From NCBI RefSeq assembly GCF_014646275.1, contig NZ_BMND01000040.1, positions 1 through 51,331 of the forward strand: 51,331 nt of DNA. Direction: 5' to 3'. Below the pieces are notes generated by a model. That model made no database searches. It was given only the letters and a program-made list of their open reading frames with translations, and had not been told where the DNA came from. A program made the position numbers and the translations under genes. This stretch comes from Streptomyces kronopolitis. GTDB taxonomy: Bacteria; Actinomycetota; Actinomycetes; Streptomycetales; Streptomycetaceae. Below, one piece after another: positions 24,822-32,370 of this stretch; within the stretch, counting starts at the first letter, position 1; each line of letters starts with the position of its first letter.

Positions 24822-24967
24822 ACCGAGCCTCGAATCTACCGGCCGAGAACGATGCGAAAAGAGCCGCACCAGGTGATTCGCGCCACCACCCGCCCCCCTG
24901 CCATGCTGTGCCGAGCACACCACCGGCACTCGCCGCATCGCGGACGGAATGCCACGGAATGGGAAAT

Positions 24968-25642
24968 ATGACTACGGAATCCAAGGCAGCCAGGCCGACG
25001 CTTCCCGCGAGTCCTCCCCTGACCGAGCGTCAGGAGGCCAGACGCCGCCGCATCCTGCACACCAGCGCCCGGCTGGCGTCCCGTGGCGGCTTCGACGCCG
25101 TGCAGATGCGCGAGGTCGCGGAGTCCTCGGGCGTCGCCCTCGGCACCCTCTACCGCTACTTCCCCTCCAAGGTGCACCTGCTGGTCGCCACCATGCAGGA
25201 CCAGCTCCAGCACATGCACGAGACGCTGCGCAAGCGCCCGCCGTCGGAGCAGGACCCCGGCGCCCGGGTCGCGCAGACCCTGATGCGGGCCTTCCGCGCG
25301 CTCCAGCGCGAGCCGCACCTCGCGGACGCGATGGTGCGCGCGCTGACCTTCGCCGACCGCTCGGTGAGCCCCGAGGTGGACACCGTCTCCCGGCTGACCA
25401 CCGCGATCATCCTCGACGCGATGGCCCCGCCGGCCGCCCCGCGCCACCCCGGGCAGGAGCCGGCCCACCCCGCCGCCGCCCCCACCCCCGAACAGCTCTC
25501 CGCGGTCCGGGTCATCGAGCACACCTGGCACTCCGCCCTGATCACCTGGCTGTCGGGACGGGCCTCGATCGCCCAGGTGAAGATCGACATCGAAACGGTC
25601 TGCCGCCTGATCGACCTCACCTCACCGGACCGGGAGCGTTGA
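24968..25642 (+). CDS. kstR: TetR-family regulator, KstR orthologue
   Basis: A 224-residue repressor. The N-terminal helix-turn-helix region TERQEARRRRILHTSARLASRGGFDAVQ and the recognition part VAESSGVALGTLYRYFPSKVHLLVATM closely match mycobacterial KstR (ILDAT..IASKGGYEAVQMRAVADRADVAVGTLYRYFPSKVHLLVSAL type), and similarity continues through LTFADRSVSPEVDTVSRL and LSGRASIAQVKIDIE. KstR represses cholesterol-catabolic genes and is released by steroid-CoA thioesters. Start ATG 24968 is used; ATG 24959 in frame is an alternative and neither has a strong ribosome site. Divergent from the glycosyltransferase gene with a KstR box between. Operators of matching consensus occur across the window. 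Confidence 0.92.
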   Translation: MTTESKAARPTLPASPPLTERQEARRRRILHTSARLASRGGFDAVQMREVAESSGVALGTLYRYFPSKVHLLVATMQDQLQHMHETLRKRPPSEQDPGARVAQTLMRAFRALQREPHLADAMVRALTFADRSVSPEVDTVSRLTTAIILDAMAPPAAPRHPGQEPAHPAAAPTPEQLSAVRVIEHTWHSALITWLSGRASIAQVKIDIETVCRLIDLTSPDRER

Positions 25643-25745
25643 CCCGCACGCGGCGCCACGCCGGGGACTCCGGCCTCCGCACGTGCCACGCCGGGAGCAT
25701 TGGCCTCCGCACAGGGCAGGACCGGGAGCGTTGACCCGCACGCGG
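25627..25745. repeat. 27-bp direct repeat flanking the kstR stop codon
   Basis: The 27 bases at 25627-25653, which include the last codons and stop of kstR, are repeated exactly at 25719-25745. Between them are two GGCCTCCGCAC units. It looks like a local duplication of the 3' end of kstR in the 230-bp gap before the ferredoxin gene. Confidence 0.75.
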
Positions 25746-25872
25746 TACCGGGCGCGGCGTTAACCTCCGCCCCAGCCTGGGTAGTTGGCCCGCAAGGGGC
25801 CCGCCCGACCCCTACGGGACCCGCCCCGCACCCCCTTACGGGCCCGAGCCCCCCGCCCCGCCCCGCAGCCCC

Positions 25873-26106
25873 TTACTCCTCCGGCGGGAACACCGCCTCA
25901 CCGCTGCCGGCCAGGGTCACGGTGATCGCCTCGACGGGGCAGCCCTCGGCCGCCGCCAGGATGTCGGCCTCCGCGTCCGTCTCCGGCGCCACCGGGTGGG
26001 ACTGCCGGGCGGTGTCCAGCCGGAAGCCGTCCGGTGCGGTGGCGACGCACATCCCCGAGCCGATGCACACGCCCCGGTCCACCTCCACCCGCCAGCGCTC
26101 CCCCAT
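25873..26106 (-). CDS. 3Fe-4S ferredoxin, P450-type redox partner
   Basis: A 77-residue ferredoxin with Cys14-X5-Cys20 (CIGSGMC) and Cys56-Pro (EGCPVEAI); the cluster position that would carry a fourth cysteine is Gly/Ser, so it should bind a 3Fe-4S cluster, as ferredoxins serving actinobacterial P450s do. It would pass electrons from a ferredoxin reductase (not in the window) to a cytochrome P450; the only P450 here is the CYP125-like one at 36319. ATG 26106 overlaps the aldehyde dehydrogenase stop as ATGA, so translation is coupled. The reading frame stays open far upstream but only as a shadow. Confidence 0.92.
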   Translation of the reverse strand: MGERWRVEVDRGVCIGSGMCVATAPDGFRLDTARQSHPVAPETDAEADILAAAEGCPVEAITVTLAGSGEAVFPPEE

Positions 26107-27557
26107 CAGGCACCCGCCGGCAGGTGGATCATCTTGTGCTCCAGGTATGCGCCGAAGCCCTCGGGCCCGAATTCCCGCCCGATGCCGGAGTTCTTGTAGC
26201 CGCCGAACGGGCCGAGCATGTCGATGCTGAAGGTATTCACCGAGTACGTGCCGGTGCGCACCTGCCGTGCGAGGTCGATGCCGTGGTCGACGTCGGCCGT
26301 CCACACCGAGCCGGAGAGGCCGTAGTCGGAGTCGTTGGCGATCCGTACCGCCTCTGCCTCGTCGCCGTACGGCAGCAGGCAGATGACCGGGCCGAAGATC
26401 TCCTCGCGGGCGATCCGCATGGAGTTGGCGACCTCGCCGAAGAGGGTCGGCTCGACGTACCAGCCCGTCGGCTGCCCCGCGGGCCGGCCGCCGCCGGTGA
26501 GGACCTTGGCGCCTTCCTGCTGGCCCAGTGCGATGTAGTCCAGCGAGCGCTGCCGCTGGCGGCGGGCGACCAGCGGGCCGACCTCGGTGGCCGGATCCAG
26601 CGGGTCGCCGACGGTCAGCGCGCTCGCGGCGGCGGTGAACCGCTCGGCGATCTCGTCGTAGCGGCTGCGCGGGGCGAGGATCCGGGTCTGGGCCACGCAC
26701 GCCTGGCCGTTGATCATCCAGGCGAACGGCACGATGCCGGCCACCGCCGCGTCCAGATCGGCGTCCGGCAGGATCACCGCGGCGGACTTGCCGCCCAACT
26801 CCAGCGTGACCCGGGTGAGATGGCGGGAGGCGACCTCCATGACCCGCCGGCCCGCCGCCACCGAGCCGGTGAACGAGACCTTGTCCACGCCCGGGTGCCC
26901 GACCAGGTATTCGCTCACCTCGCGGTCGGCCGCGAGGATCGACAGCACACCCGGCGGCAGCCCGGCCTCCGTCGCGATCTCGGCGAGGAGGTAGGCGTCC
27001 AACGGGGTCTCCGGGGACACCTTCAGCACCACCGAGCAGCCGGCCAGCAGCGCGGGGGCGAGCTTGGCGGCGGCGGTGAACTGCGGGACGTTCCACGGCA
27101 CCACGGCCGCGACCACCCCGGCCGGCTCCCGCCGCACCAGCAGCGGCCCCAGCAGCCCGGCCCGCCGCTCCTCGAAGGGGAAGTCCCGGGCGACCGTGAG
27201 CGCGGCGTCCCACACCAGCATCGCGGCCAGCGACTGCACCATGACCCCGGAGGTGAACGGGGTGCCGTTCTCGGAGCTGATGACCCGGGCGATCTCCTCA
27301 CTGCGGGCCGCGAAGGCGTCCTTGATGCGGGTGACCACCGCGATCCGGTCCGCCAGCGGGGCGTTCGCCCACTCCCCGGAGTCGAAGGACCGGCGGGCCG
27401 CGGCCACCGCCCGGTCGACATCGGCCCGCGAGGCGTGCGGCACCCGGCCGATGACCTGTTCGGTGTGGGGTGAGACGACCTCGATGGTGTCCCGGCCGGC
27501 CGGATCGGCCCACTCGCCGCCCAGGTAGAGCTTTCCGTGTTCGACGAGGTCGCTCAT
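26106..27557 (-). CDS. NAD(P)-dependent aldehyde dehydrogenase
   Basis: A 483-residue member of the aldehyde dehydrogenase superfamily with Asn156 (PWNVPQF), SFTGSVAAGRRVM (cofactor binding), general base Glu253 (LELGGKSA) and nucleophile Cys287 (GQACVAQ), plus EEIFGPVICLLPY and PFGGYKNSGIGRE near the end. It oxidises an aldehyde to the acid; in context it could turn the sterol C26 aldehyde into the carboxylate ready for CoA activation, which is inference. ATG 27557 has GGAGG 8 bases upstream. It leads the operon with the ferredoxin and is divergent from the metallo-beta-lactamase-fold gene; three operator-like palindromes lie between. Confidence 0.92.
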   Translation of the reverse strand: MSDLVEHGKLYLGGEWADPAGRDTIEVVSPHTEQVIGRVPHASRADVDRAVAAARRSFDSGEWANAPLADRIAVVTRIKDAFAARSEEIARVISSENGTPFTSGVMVQSLAAMLVWDAALTVARDFPFEERRAGLLGPLLVRREPAGVVAAVVPWNVPQFTAAAKLAPALLAGCSVVLKVSPETPLDAYLLAEIATEAGLPPGVLSILAADREVSEYLVGHPGVDKVSFTGSVAAGRRVMEVASRHLTRVTLELGGKSAAVILPDADLDAAVAGIVPFAWMINGQACVAQTRILAPRSRYDEIAERFTAAASALTVGDPLDPATEVGPLVARRQRQRSLDYIALGQQEGAKVLTGGGRPAGQPTGWYVEPTLFGEVANSMRIAREEIFGPVICLLPYGDEAEAVRIANDSDYGLSGSVWTADVDHGIDLARQVRTGTYSVNTFSIDMLGPFGGYKNSGIGREFGPEGFGAYLEHKMIHLPAGA

Positions 27558-27578
27558 CGCCGCCGCCTCCCGAAGGTT

Positions 27579-27595
27579 TCTGACGCTGCATCAGA
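27579..27595. promoter_or_regulatory. TCTGAC-N5-GTCAGA motif
   Basis: TCTGACGCTGCATCAGA matches 11 of 12 arm bases, 21 bp upstream of the aldehyde dehydrogenase start. Confidence 0.6.
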
Positions 27596-27612
27596 GTTCA
27601 CGTGTCAGGAAC

Positions 27613-27626
27613 TGATACCAGTTCTA
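27613..27626. promoter_or_regulatory. Degenerate KstR-type operator
   Basis: TGATACCAGTTCTA matches TnnAACnnGTTnnA except for one base (TAC for AAC). It lies 56 bp upstream of the aldehyde dehydrogenase gene. Confidence 0.5.
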
Positions 27627-27696
27627 CCGGGAGGAGTCCACGGCGGGCGGGCCGAATCCGGCGGGCGGCCTTCCGGGGAACGGATTCCGGCCGCAT

Positions 27697-27710
27697 TGAA
27701 ACCCGTTCTA
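27697..27710. promoter_or_regulatory. KstR-type operator
   Basis: TGAAACCCGTTCTA fits TnnAACnnGTTnnA exactly. A TATAGT hexamer (27713-27718) two bases downstream is a good -10 for the metallo-beta-lactamase-fold gene, so the box would cover the promoter spacer. Confidence 0.75.
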
Positions 27711-27760
27711 GTTATAGTGGGGCGGGTGCCGGACGCCCGGCGGGACGAGAGGGGACCTGG

Positions 27761-28846
27761 ATGACGACGCAGGTGACCGACCACCGGGGCGGGGTGTGGA
27801 GCATCGCCGTCCCCATCCCGGACAATCCGCTCGGCCACACCCTCGTCCACCTCCTGGAGACCGACCGGGGGCCGGTGCTCATCGACACCGGCTGGGACGA
27901 CCCGGACTCCTGGGAGGCGCTCGCCGCCGGCGTCACCGCCTGCGGCTTCGCCCTCACCGACCTCCACGGCGTGCTGATCACCCACCACCACCCCGACCAC
28001 CACGGCCTGTCCGCCAAGGTGCGGGAGGCCTCCGGCGCCTGGATCGCGATGCACGCCGCGGACACCGCCGTGGTCCGCCGCACCCGCGAGGCCACCTCGG
28101 ACGGCTGGCTCGGCCACCTCCTCGACCGGCTCACCGCGGCCGGCGCGCCGGAGGAGCATCTGGCGCCGCTGCGCACCGCCCGAGCCGGCGGGGGCGGCCG
28201 GCGAATGCCCGGCCTGCGGGCCGCGCTGCCGGACCGCGAGATCGTCCCCGGCGAACTGCTCGACCTGCCGGGGCGCCGGCTGCGCGCCATCTGGACACCG
28301 GGGCACACCCCGGGCCATGTGTGCCTGCACCTGGAGGAGGAGCACCCGGCGCGGCACGGCGGCGGCTTCGGCCGGCTCTTCTCCGGCGATCACCTGCTGC
28401 CGGGCATCACCCCGCACATCGGGCTGTACGGGGACCCACAGCCCGAGGACGGGGCGGACGGGGCGGACGGGCCGGGGGAGGCCGCCGACCCCCTGGGCGA
28501 CTACCTCGACTCCCTCGAACGCGTCGGCCGGCTCGATCCCGCCGAGGTGCTGCCCGCCCACCAGCACGCCTTCACCGACGCCGGCGGGCGCGTCCGCGCG
28601 CTGCTCGCCCACCACGAGGAGCGGCTGGCCCGTCTCGGGACGCTGCTGCACGAACCCCGCACGGCCTGGCAGCTCGCGACCGCCATGGAGTGGAACCGCC
28701 CCTGGGCGGAGATCCCCTACAGCTCCCGCACCATCGCCGTGTCGGAGGCCGAGGCGCATCTGCGGCGGCTGGTGAAGCTGGGCCGGGCGGAGTGCGTACC
28801 GGGCCCCGGTCCCGTGCGGTACCAGGCGGTGGACGCAGCGCCGTAG
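27761..28846 (+). CDS. Metallo-beta-lactamase-fold hydrolase
   Basis: A 361-residue protein. The metal motif LITHHHPDHHG (HxHxDH form) is at about residues 83-93, the third His in WTPGHTPGHVCL near 185, an Asp in FSGDHLLPG and a last His in VLPAHQHAF. The C-terminal 90 residues (RLARLGTLLHEP...AEAHLRRLVKLGRAE) resemble the winged-helix-like tail of LACTB2-type hydrolases. It may hydrolyse a thioester or lactone; the substrate is unknown. ATG 27761 has AGAGGGGA about 6 bases upstream. A KstR box and TATAGT -10 lie in front, so it is probably part of the regulon, divergent from the aldehyde dehydrogenase. Confidence 0.88.
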   Translation: MTTQVTDHRGGVWSIAVPIPDNPLGHTLVHLLETDRGPVLIDTGWDDPDSWEALAAGVTACGFALTDLHGVLITHHHPDHHGLSAKVREASGAWIAMHAADTAVVRRTREATSDGWLGHLLDRLTAAGAPEEHLAPLRTARAGGGGRRMPGLRAALPDREIVPGELLDLPGRRLRAIWTPGHTPGHVCLHLEEEHPARHGGGFGRLFSGDHLLPGITPHIGLYGDPQPEDGADGADGPGEAADPLGDYLDSLERVGRLDPAEVLPAHQHAFTDAGGRVRALLAHHEERLARLGTLLHEPRTAWQLATAMEWNRPWAEIPYSSRTIAVSEAEAHLRRLVKLGRAECVPGPGPVRYQAVDAAP

Positions 28847-28914
28847 CCGGACCTCGCGCCGGGGGCCGCCCGGCCGGGGCGCGGTTTCGTACGTGCGAGC
28901 GAGGGACGGGCGGG

Positions 28915-29070
28915 CGCCGGTTAAGGTGTGCGGGACAACTTCATCCGTACCCGATCGGGGGAAGCCGGTGGAAATCCGGCGCTGACCCGCAACCGTGAGG
29001 ACGGCCCGCCCGCGCCGCGCCCCTGGCCGGCGCGCACCGGGCCGTACGAGCCGGAACACCCGAAGGGCAC
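28915..29070 (+). promoter_or_regulatory. Cobalamin (B12) riboswitch
   Basis: Core elements in order: GGTGTGCGGG (from 28925), GGGGAAGCCGGTGGAAATCC (28957-28976), GCTGACCCGCAACCGTGA, a long GC-rich variable arm, and the B12 box AGCCGGAACACC (29049-29060). These match the conserved cobalamin riboswitch core. The outer edges are approximate. When adenosylcobalamin or related forms bind, expression of the downstream operon should fall. Confidence 0.92.
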
Positions 29071-29156
29071 GGCCAAGGCTCGCGCCACCGCACCCGCCCG
29101 CCCCCGCGGACGGCTGGTGCGCGGCCCCGTCGAGGTATACGGAGCCGAGCCCGGTG

Positions 29157-29191
29157 CCACCCGCCCGATCCCCGGATCGGTGCGCGGGTGG
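29157..29191 (+). promoter_or_regulatory. Hairpin in the riboswitch expression platform
   Basis: CCACCCGC (29157-29164) pairs with GCGGGTGG (29184-29191) and CCGATCC (29165-29171) with GGATCGG (29174-29180). It sits between the B12 box and the start codon and could be the terminator or a stem that competes with ribosome binding. No U tract follows, as is common in this group. Confidence 0.55.
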
Positions 29192-29246
29192 GCGGCCGAG
29201 CGCGGCTGTGTGACCGCCGCGACCCGACCCGAGAGGCACCGACCCG

Positions 29247-30560
29247 ATGGCTCCCACGGCTCCTTCGGCCCCCCAGGCCCCTTCGCCGCGCTCCGGCGTC
29301 CGTCCGGCGCGCCGCGCCGCCACGGCGCTGGCCGCCGCGCTGGTGCTGGGCGCGGCCGCCGCCCCCGCGTACGCCGCGGGCTCGCCGGCCCTCATATCGA
29401 AGGCGCCGAAGAACCTGCCCGACGGTCTGTACGGCACCAAGGACCCGCAGTACGACGGGGTGTGGCGGCAGTCGCTCGCGCTGCTGGCGCAGCACACCGT
29501 GGGGGTGCGTCCGGCGGCGCCGGCGGTGCGGTGGCTGGTGGGCCAGCAGTGCACGGACGGCGCGTTCACCGCGTTCCGTGCCGAGCCGGGCAAGGCCTGT
29601 GACGCCAAGACGATGCGGGACACCAATCAGACGGCCGCCGCGGTGCAGGCGCTGGCCGCGCTGGGCGGGCAGGACGACGCGGTGCGCAAGGCGGTGGGCT
29701 GGCTGAAGTCGGTGCAGAACGACGACGGCAGCTGGGCCTCGATGCCCGGCTCGCCCGGCGACGCCAACTCCACCTCGGTGGTCATCGGGGCGCTCGCGGC
29801 GGCGGGGCAGAAGCCGGAGTCGGTGACGTCGAAGAAGGGCAAGAGCCCCTTCGACGGACTGCTCACCTTCCGGCTGGGCTGCGCGGGCAAGGCGGCGGCG
29901 CACGGCGCGTTCACCTTCCAGCTCAAGGGCGCGGCCCCGAACGCGGATGCCACCGCGGCCGCCGCGACGGGTGTGCTCGGCCGGGGCTTCGTCGTCGAGC
30001 CCGCCGCGCACCGCGCCCCCCTCACGCCGCCGGCCTGCAAGGACGGCGCGGACGCGAAGCCGGGCAAGGTCTCCGCGGCGCGGGCGGCGGACGGCGGCGC
30101 CGCCTACCTCGTCGCCCAGCTCGACGGGAACGGGCAGCACCTGGTCTCCGCGATGCCGGGCGCGAAGCCGCAGCCGGATGTCGGCAACACCGCGGACGCC
30201 GTGGTGGCGCTGGCGGCCGGCGGGCACGGCGCCGAGGCGCGGCGGCCGCTGGCCTGGCTGGAGAAGAACGCGGCGGGCTGGGCGCGGCAGAACGGCCCGG
30301 CCGCGTACGCCCAGCTGATGCTGGCCGCGCACGCCACCGGCGGCGACCCGCGCTCCTTCGGCGGCAGCGACCTGGTGACCGCGCTCAACGCGACCGGTCC
30401 GGCCCCGGCGTCCCTCCCGGGGAAGCACACCAAGGACGCGGCCGCGGCCGCCGGGGACGGCGGCGGCACCGCCTTGTGGTGGATCATCGGCGTCGGTCTG
30501 GCCTTCGGCGCGGGCCTCGGCTTCCTGCTCAGCGGCCGCCGGAAGAAGAGCACCTCGTGA
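29247..30560 (+). CDS. Secreted, membrane-anchored alpha/alpha-toroid protein (transcobalamin-like)
   Basis: A 437-residue exported protein: signal peptide at about 20-46 (ending AYAAG), a long helical repeat domain with squalene-cyclase-type turns (WLVGQQCTDGAFTAF, WLKSVQNDDGSWASM, AYLVAQLDG), a disordered linker near 385-400, then a C-terminal span GTALWWIIGVGLAFGAGLGFLL and a basic tail. The toroid is the same fold class as the cobalamin-binding alpha domain of transcobalamin and intrinsic factor. With the riboswitch upstream and an ECF importer downstream, it is likely an extracytoplasmic corrinoid-binding protein; this is inference. The stop overlaps the next start as GTGA. Confidence 0.82.
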   Translation: MAPTAPSAPQAPSPRSGVRPARRAATALAAALVLGAAAAPAYAAGSPALISKAPKNLPDGLYGTKDPQYDGVWRQSLALLAQHTVGVRPAAPAVRWLVGQQCTDGAFTAFRAEPGKACDAKTMRDTNQTAAAVQALAALGGQDDAVRKAVGWLKSVQNDDGSWASMPGSPGDANSTSVVIGALAAAGQKPESVTSKKGKSPFDGLLTFRLGCAGKAAAHGAFTFQLKGAAPNADATAAAATGVLGRGFVVEPAAHRAPLTPPACKDGADAKPGKVSAARAADGGAAYLVAQLDGNGQHLVSAMPGAKPQPDVGNTADAVVALAAGGHGAEARRPLAWLEKNAAGWARQNGPAAYAQLMLAAHATGGDPRSFGGSDLVTALNATGPAPASLPGKHTKDAAAAAGDGGGTALWWIIGVGLAFGAGLGFLLSGRRKKSTS

Positions 30561-31216
30561 GGCGCCGGGCCGGTCTCGCCGGGGCCGCGCTGCTGGCCGG
30601 TACGGTCACCGGCCTGGCCGCCGCGCCCGCCCAGGCGCAGGAGTACCGATACTGGTCCTTCTGGCAGGGCAAGGGCAGTTCCTGGACGTACGCCTCCGAG
30701 GGGCCGGGCTCGCTGCGGCCGGCCGACGGCGCGGTCGTCGGGTTCCGCTTCACCGTCAGCGCCGATTCCGCCGCGGCCGGCAAGCCCCGTGCGGCCGCCG
30801 GTTTCGGCGCGATCTGCGCGCACACCCCCGCCGAGAAGGGCCGCAAGCGGATCGGCGTCGTCGTGGACTTCGGCACCGCGGCGGACGCGCCCGGCGGCGA
30901 GCGGCCGCCGGCGTCCCGGACGACCTGCGCGCGGGTCGCCGCGGACGCCTCGGCGGGCGAGGCGCTGGCGGCGGTCGCCCGGCCGCTGCGCTATGACGCG
31001 AGCGCCCTGCTGTGTGCCGTCGCCGGCTACCCGAAGGCGGGGTGCGCCGAGCCGGTCGGCGACGCGAAGAAGGCGCCGTCCGCGTCGCCGTCCCCGGGAG
31101 CGGCGGCGGACGGCGGGGACGGCGGGGGGCCGTCCGCCGGGCTGTTCGGCGGGATCGCGGTCCTGGTCGTGCTGGGTGCGGCGGCCGGGTGGCAGCTCCG
31201 CCGCCGGCGCGGATGA
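30557..31216 (+). CDS. Secreted SCO2322-type protein, possible DUF4430-like beta domain
   Basis: A 219-residue exported protein: signal peptide to about residue 26 (cleavage near PAQAQEYRYW), a globular part with YRYWSFWQGKGSSWTYASEGPGS, a Cys-containing second half (TTCARVAADASAGEALAAVARPLRYDASALLCAVAGYPKAGC), a Pro/Ser/Gly linker, and a C-terminal membrane span with RRRRG end. The pattern strand - TTCARVAADASAGEAL - CAVAGYP resembles the DUF4430/beta domain that closes over cobalamin in transcobalamin (threshold-level resemblance by eye). GTG 30557 overlaps the preceding stop and its own stop overlaps cbiQ as ATGA, so the proteins are made together. Confidence 0.75.
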   Translation: MRRRAGLAGAALLAGTVTGLAAAPAQAQEYRYWSFWQGKGSSWTYASEGPGSLRPADGAVVGFRFTVSADSAAAGKPRAAAGFGAICAHTPAEKGRKRIGVVVDFGTAADAPGGERPPASRTTCARVAADASAGEALAAVARPLRYDASALLCAVAGYPKAGCAEPVGDAKKAPSASPSPGAAADGGDGGGPSAGLFGGIAVLVVLGAAAGWQLRRRRG

Positions 31217-32370
31217 GGGCCCCGCGGACCACCCGTACCACCGCGCTGCACGCCGGCGCCTGGTGGCTGTGGGCGCTCGGCCTGGCCACCGCGGCCTCCC
31301 GCACCACCGATCCGCTGCTGCTGGGGCTGCTGGTGGGGGTGGCCGGCTATGTCGTCGCGGCCCGCCGTACACAGGCGCCGTGGGCCCGGTCCTACGGTGC
31401 GTTCGTCAAGCTCGGCCTGGTCGTGATCGCCATCCGGCTGGTCTTCGCCTTCTTCCTGGGGTCCGCGATCCCCGGTACGCACACCCTGGTCACGCTGCCC
31501 GAAGTGCCGCTGCCCGACTGGGCGAAGGGCGTCCGGATCGGCGGCCGGGTCACCGCGGAGGCCATGGTCTTCGCGCTGTACGACGGGCTGAAGCTGGCCA
31601 CCCTGCTGATCTGCGTGGGCGCCGCCAACGCGCTCGCCAATCCCGCGCGGCTGCTGAAGTCGCTGCCGGGCGCGCTCTACGAGGCGGGCGTCGCGGTCGT
31701 CGTGGCGATGACCTTCGCGCCGAACCTGGTCGCCGATGTGCAGCGGCTGCGGGCCGCCCGGCGGCTGCGCGGCCGCCCCGACCGCGGGTTCCGGGGGCTG
31801 CTCCAGGTCGGGGTGCCGGTGCTGGAGGGCGCGTTGGAGCGTTCGGTGGCGCTGGCCGCGGCCATGGACGCGCGCGGGTACGGCCGCACCGCCGAGGTGC
31901 CGCGGGCCGTACGGCACACCACCTCGGCCCTGACCCTGGGCGGGCTGCTCGGCATCTGCGCCGGGACGTACGGGCTGCTGGGCGCCTCGGGGAGCGGCTA
32001 CGGTCTGCCGCTGCTGCTGGCCGGGCTGGCGGCGGCGCTCGGCGGGCTGTGGCTCGGCGGCCGGCGGTCGGTGCGCAGCCGCTACCGGCCCGAGCGGTGG
32101 GGGTGGCGGGCCTGCCTGGTCGCGGGCTCCGGCATCGCCGTCGCCGCCCTGATGATCTGGGCCGGTTCCTACGCGCCCGCGGCCCTGCATCCGCCCGCCG
32201 TCCCGCTCACCGCCCCTGTCCTCCCCCTCTGGCCGGCCGTCTCCGTCCTGGTGGGACTGCTGCCCGCGTTCGTCGCCCCGCTCCCGCCGAGCGGGGACCG
32301 TGCGGACCGTGCCGCGTCCCGCGGCCGTGCCCCCGATGTCGGTCCGCGTGTGAAGGAGCCCACCCCGTGA
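31213..32370 (+). CDS. ECF transporter transmembrane component EcfT (CbiQ family)
   Basis: A 385-residue membrane protein with five or more N-terminal-half spans and the EcfT coupling motif AMDARGYGR (Ala-Arg-Gly) in the cytoplasmic segment around residue 220, with a second RLRGRP motif before it. It couples the ATPases to the substrate-binding S component. Extra hydrophobic spans after residue 235 make it longer than the usual 250-270 residues. ATG 31213 overlaps the previous stop (ATGA), and GTGA joins it to the ATPase gene. It is part of the riboswitch-controlled five-gene operon. Confidence 0.9.
   Translation: MRAPRTTRTTALHAGAWWLWALGLATAASRTTDPLLLGLLVGVAGYVVAARRTQAPWARSYGAFVKLGLVVIAIRLVFAFFLGSAIPGTHTLVTLPEVPLPDWAKGVRIGGRVTAEAMVFALYDGLKLATLLICVGAANALANPARLLKSLPGALYEAGVAVVVAMTFAPNLVADVQRLRAARRLRGRPDRGFRGLLQVGVPVLEGALERSVALAAAMDARGYGRTAEVPRAVRHTTSALTLGGLLGICAGTYGLLGASGSGYGLPLLLAGLAAALGGLWLGGRRSVRSRYRPERWGWRACLVAGSGIAVAALMIWAGSYAPAALHPPAVPLTAPVLPLWPAVSVLVGLLPAFVAPLPPSGDRADRAASRGRAPDVGPRVKEPTP

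Larger units (their letters stand above)
28847..29246. other. 400-bp leader region of the B12 operon
   Basis: No protein gene was seen. The stretch holds the tail of the preceding transcript with a GC-rich partial inverted repeat (about 28870-28885), the cobalamin riboswitch (28915-29070) and a downstream hairpin (29157-29191). GAGAGG about 11 bases before 29247 is the ribosome site. Confidence 0.7.

Noticed and set aside
29157..29191. Hairpin as a proven intrinsic terminator
   Set aside because: No U-rich tract follows and spacing to the ribosome site is about 40 bases, so only a general expression-platform role is claimed.
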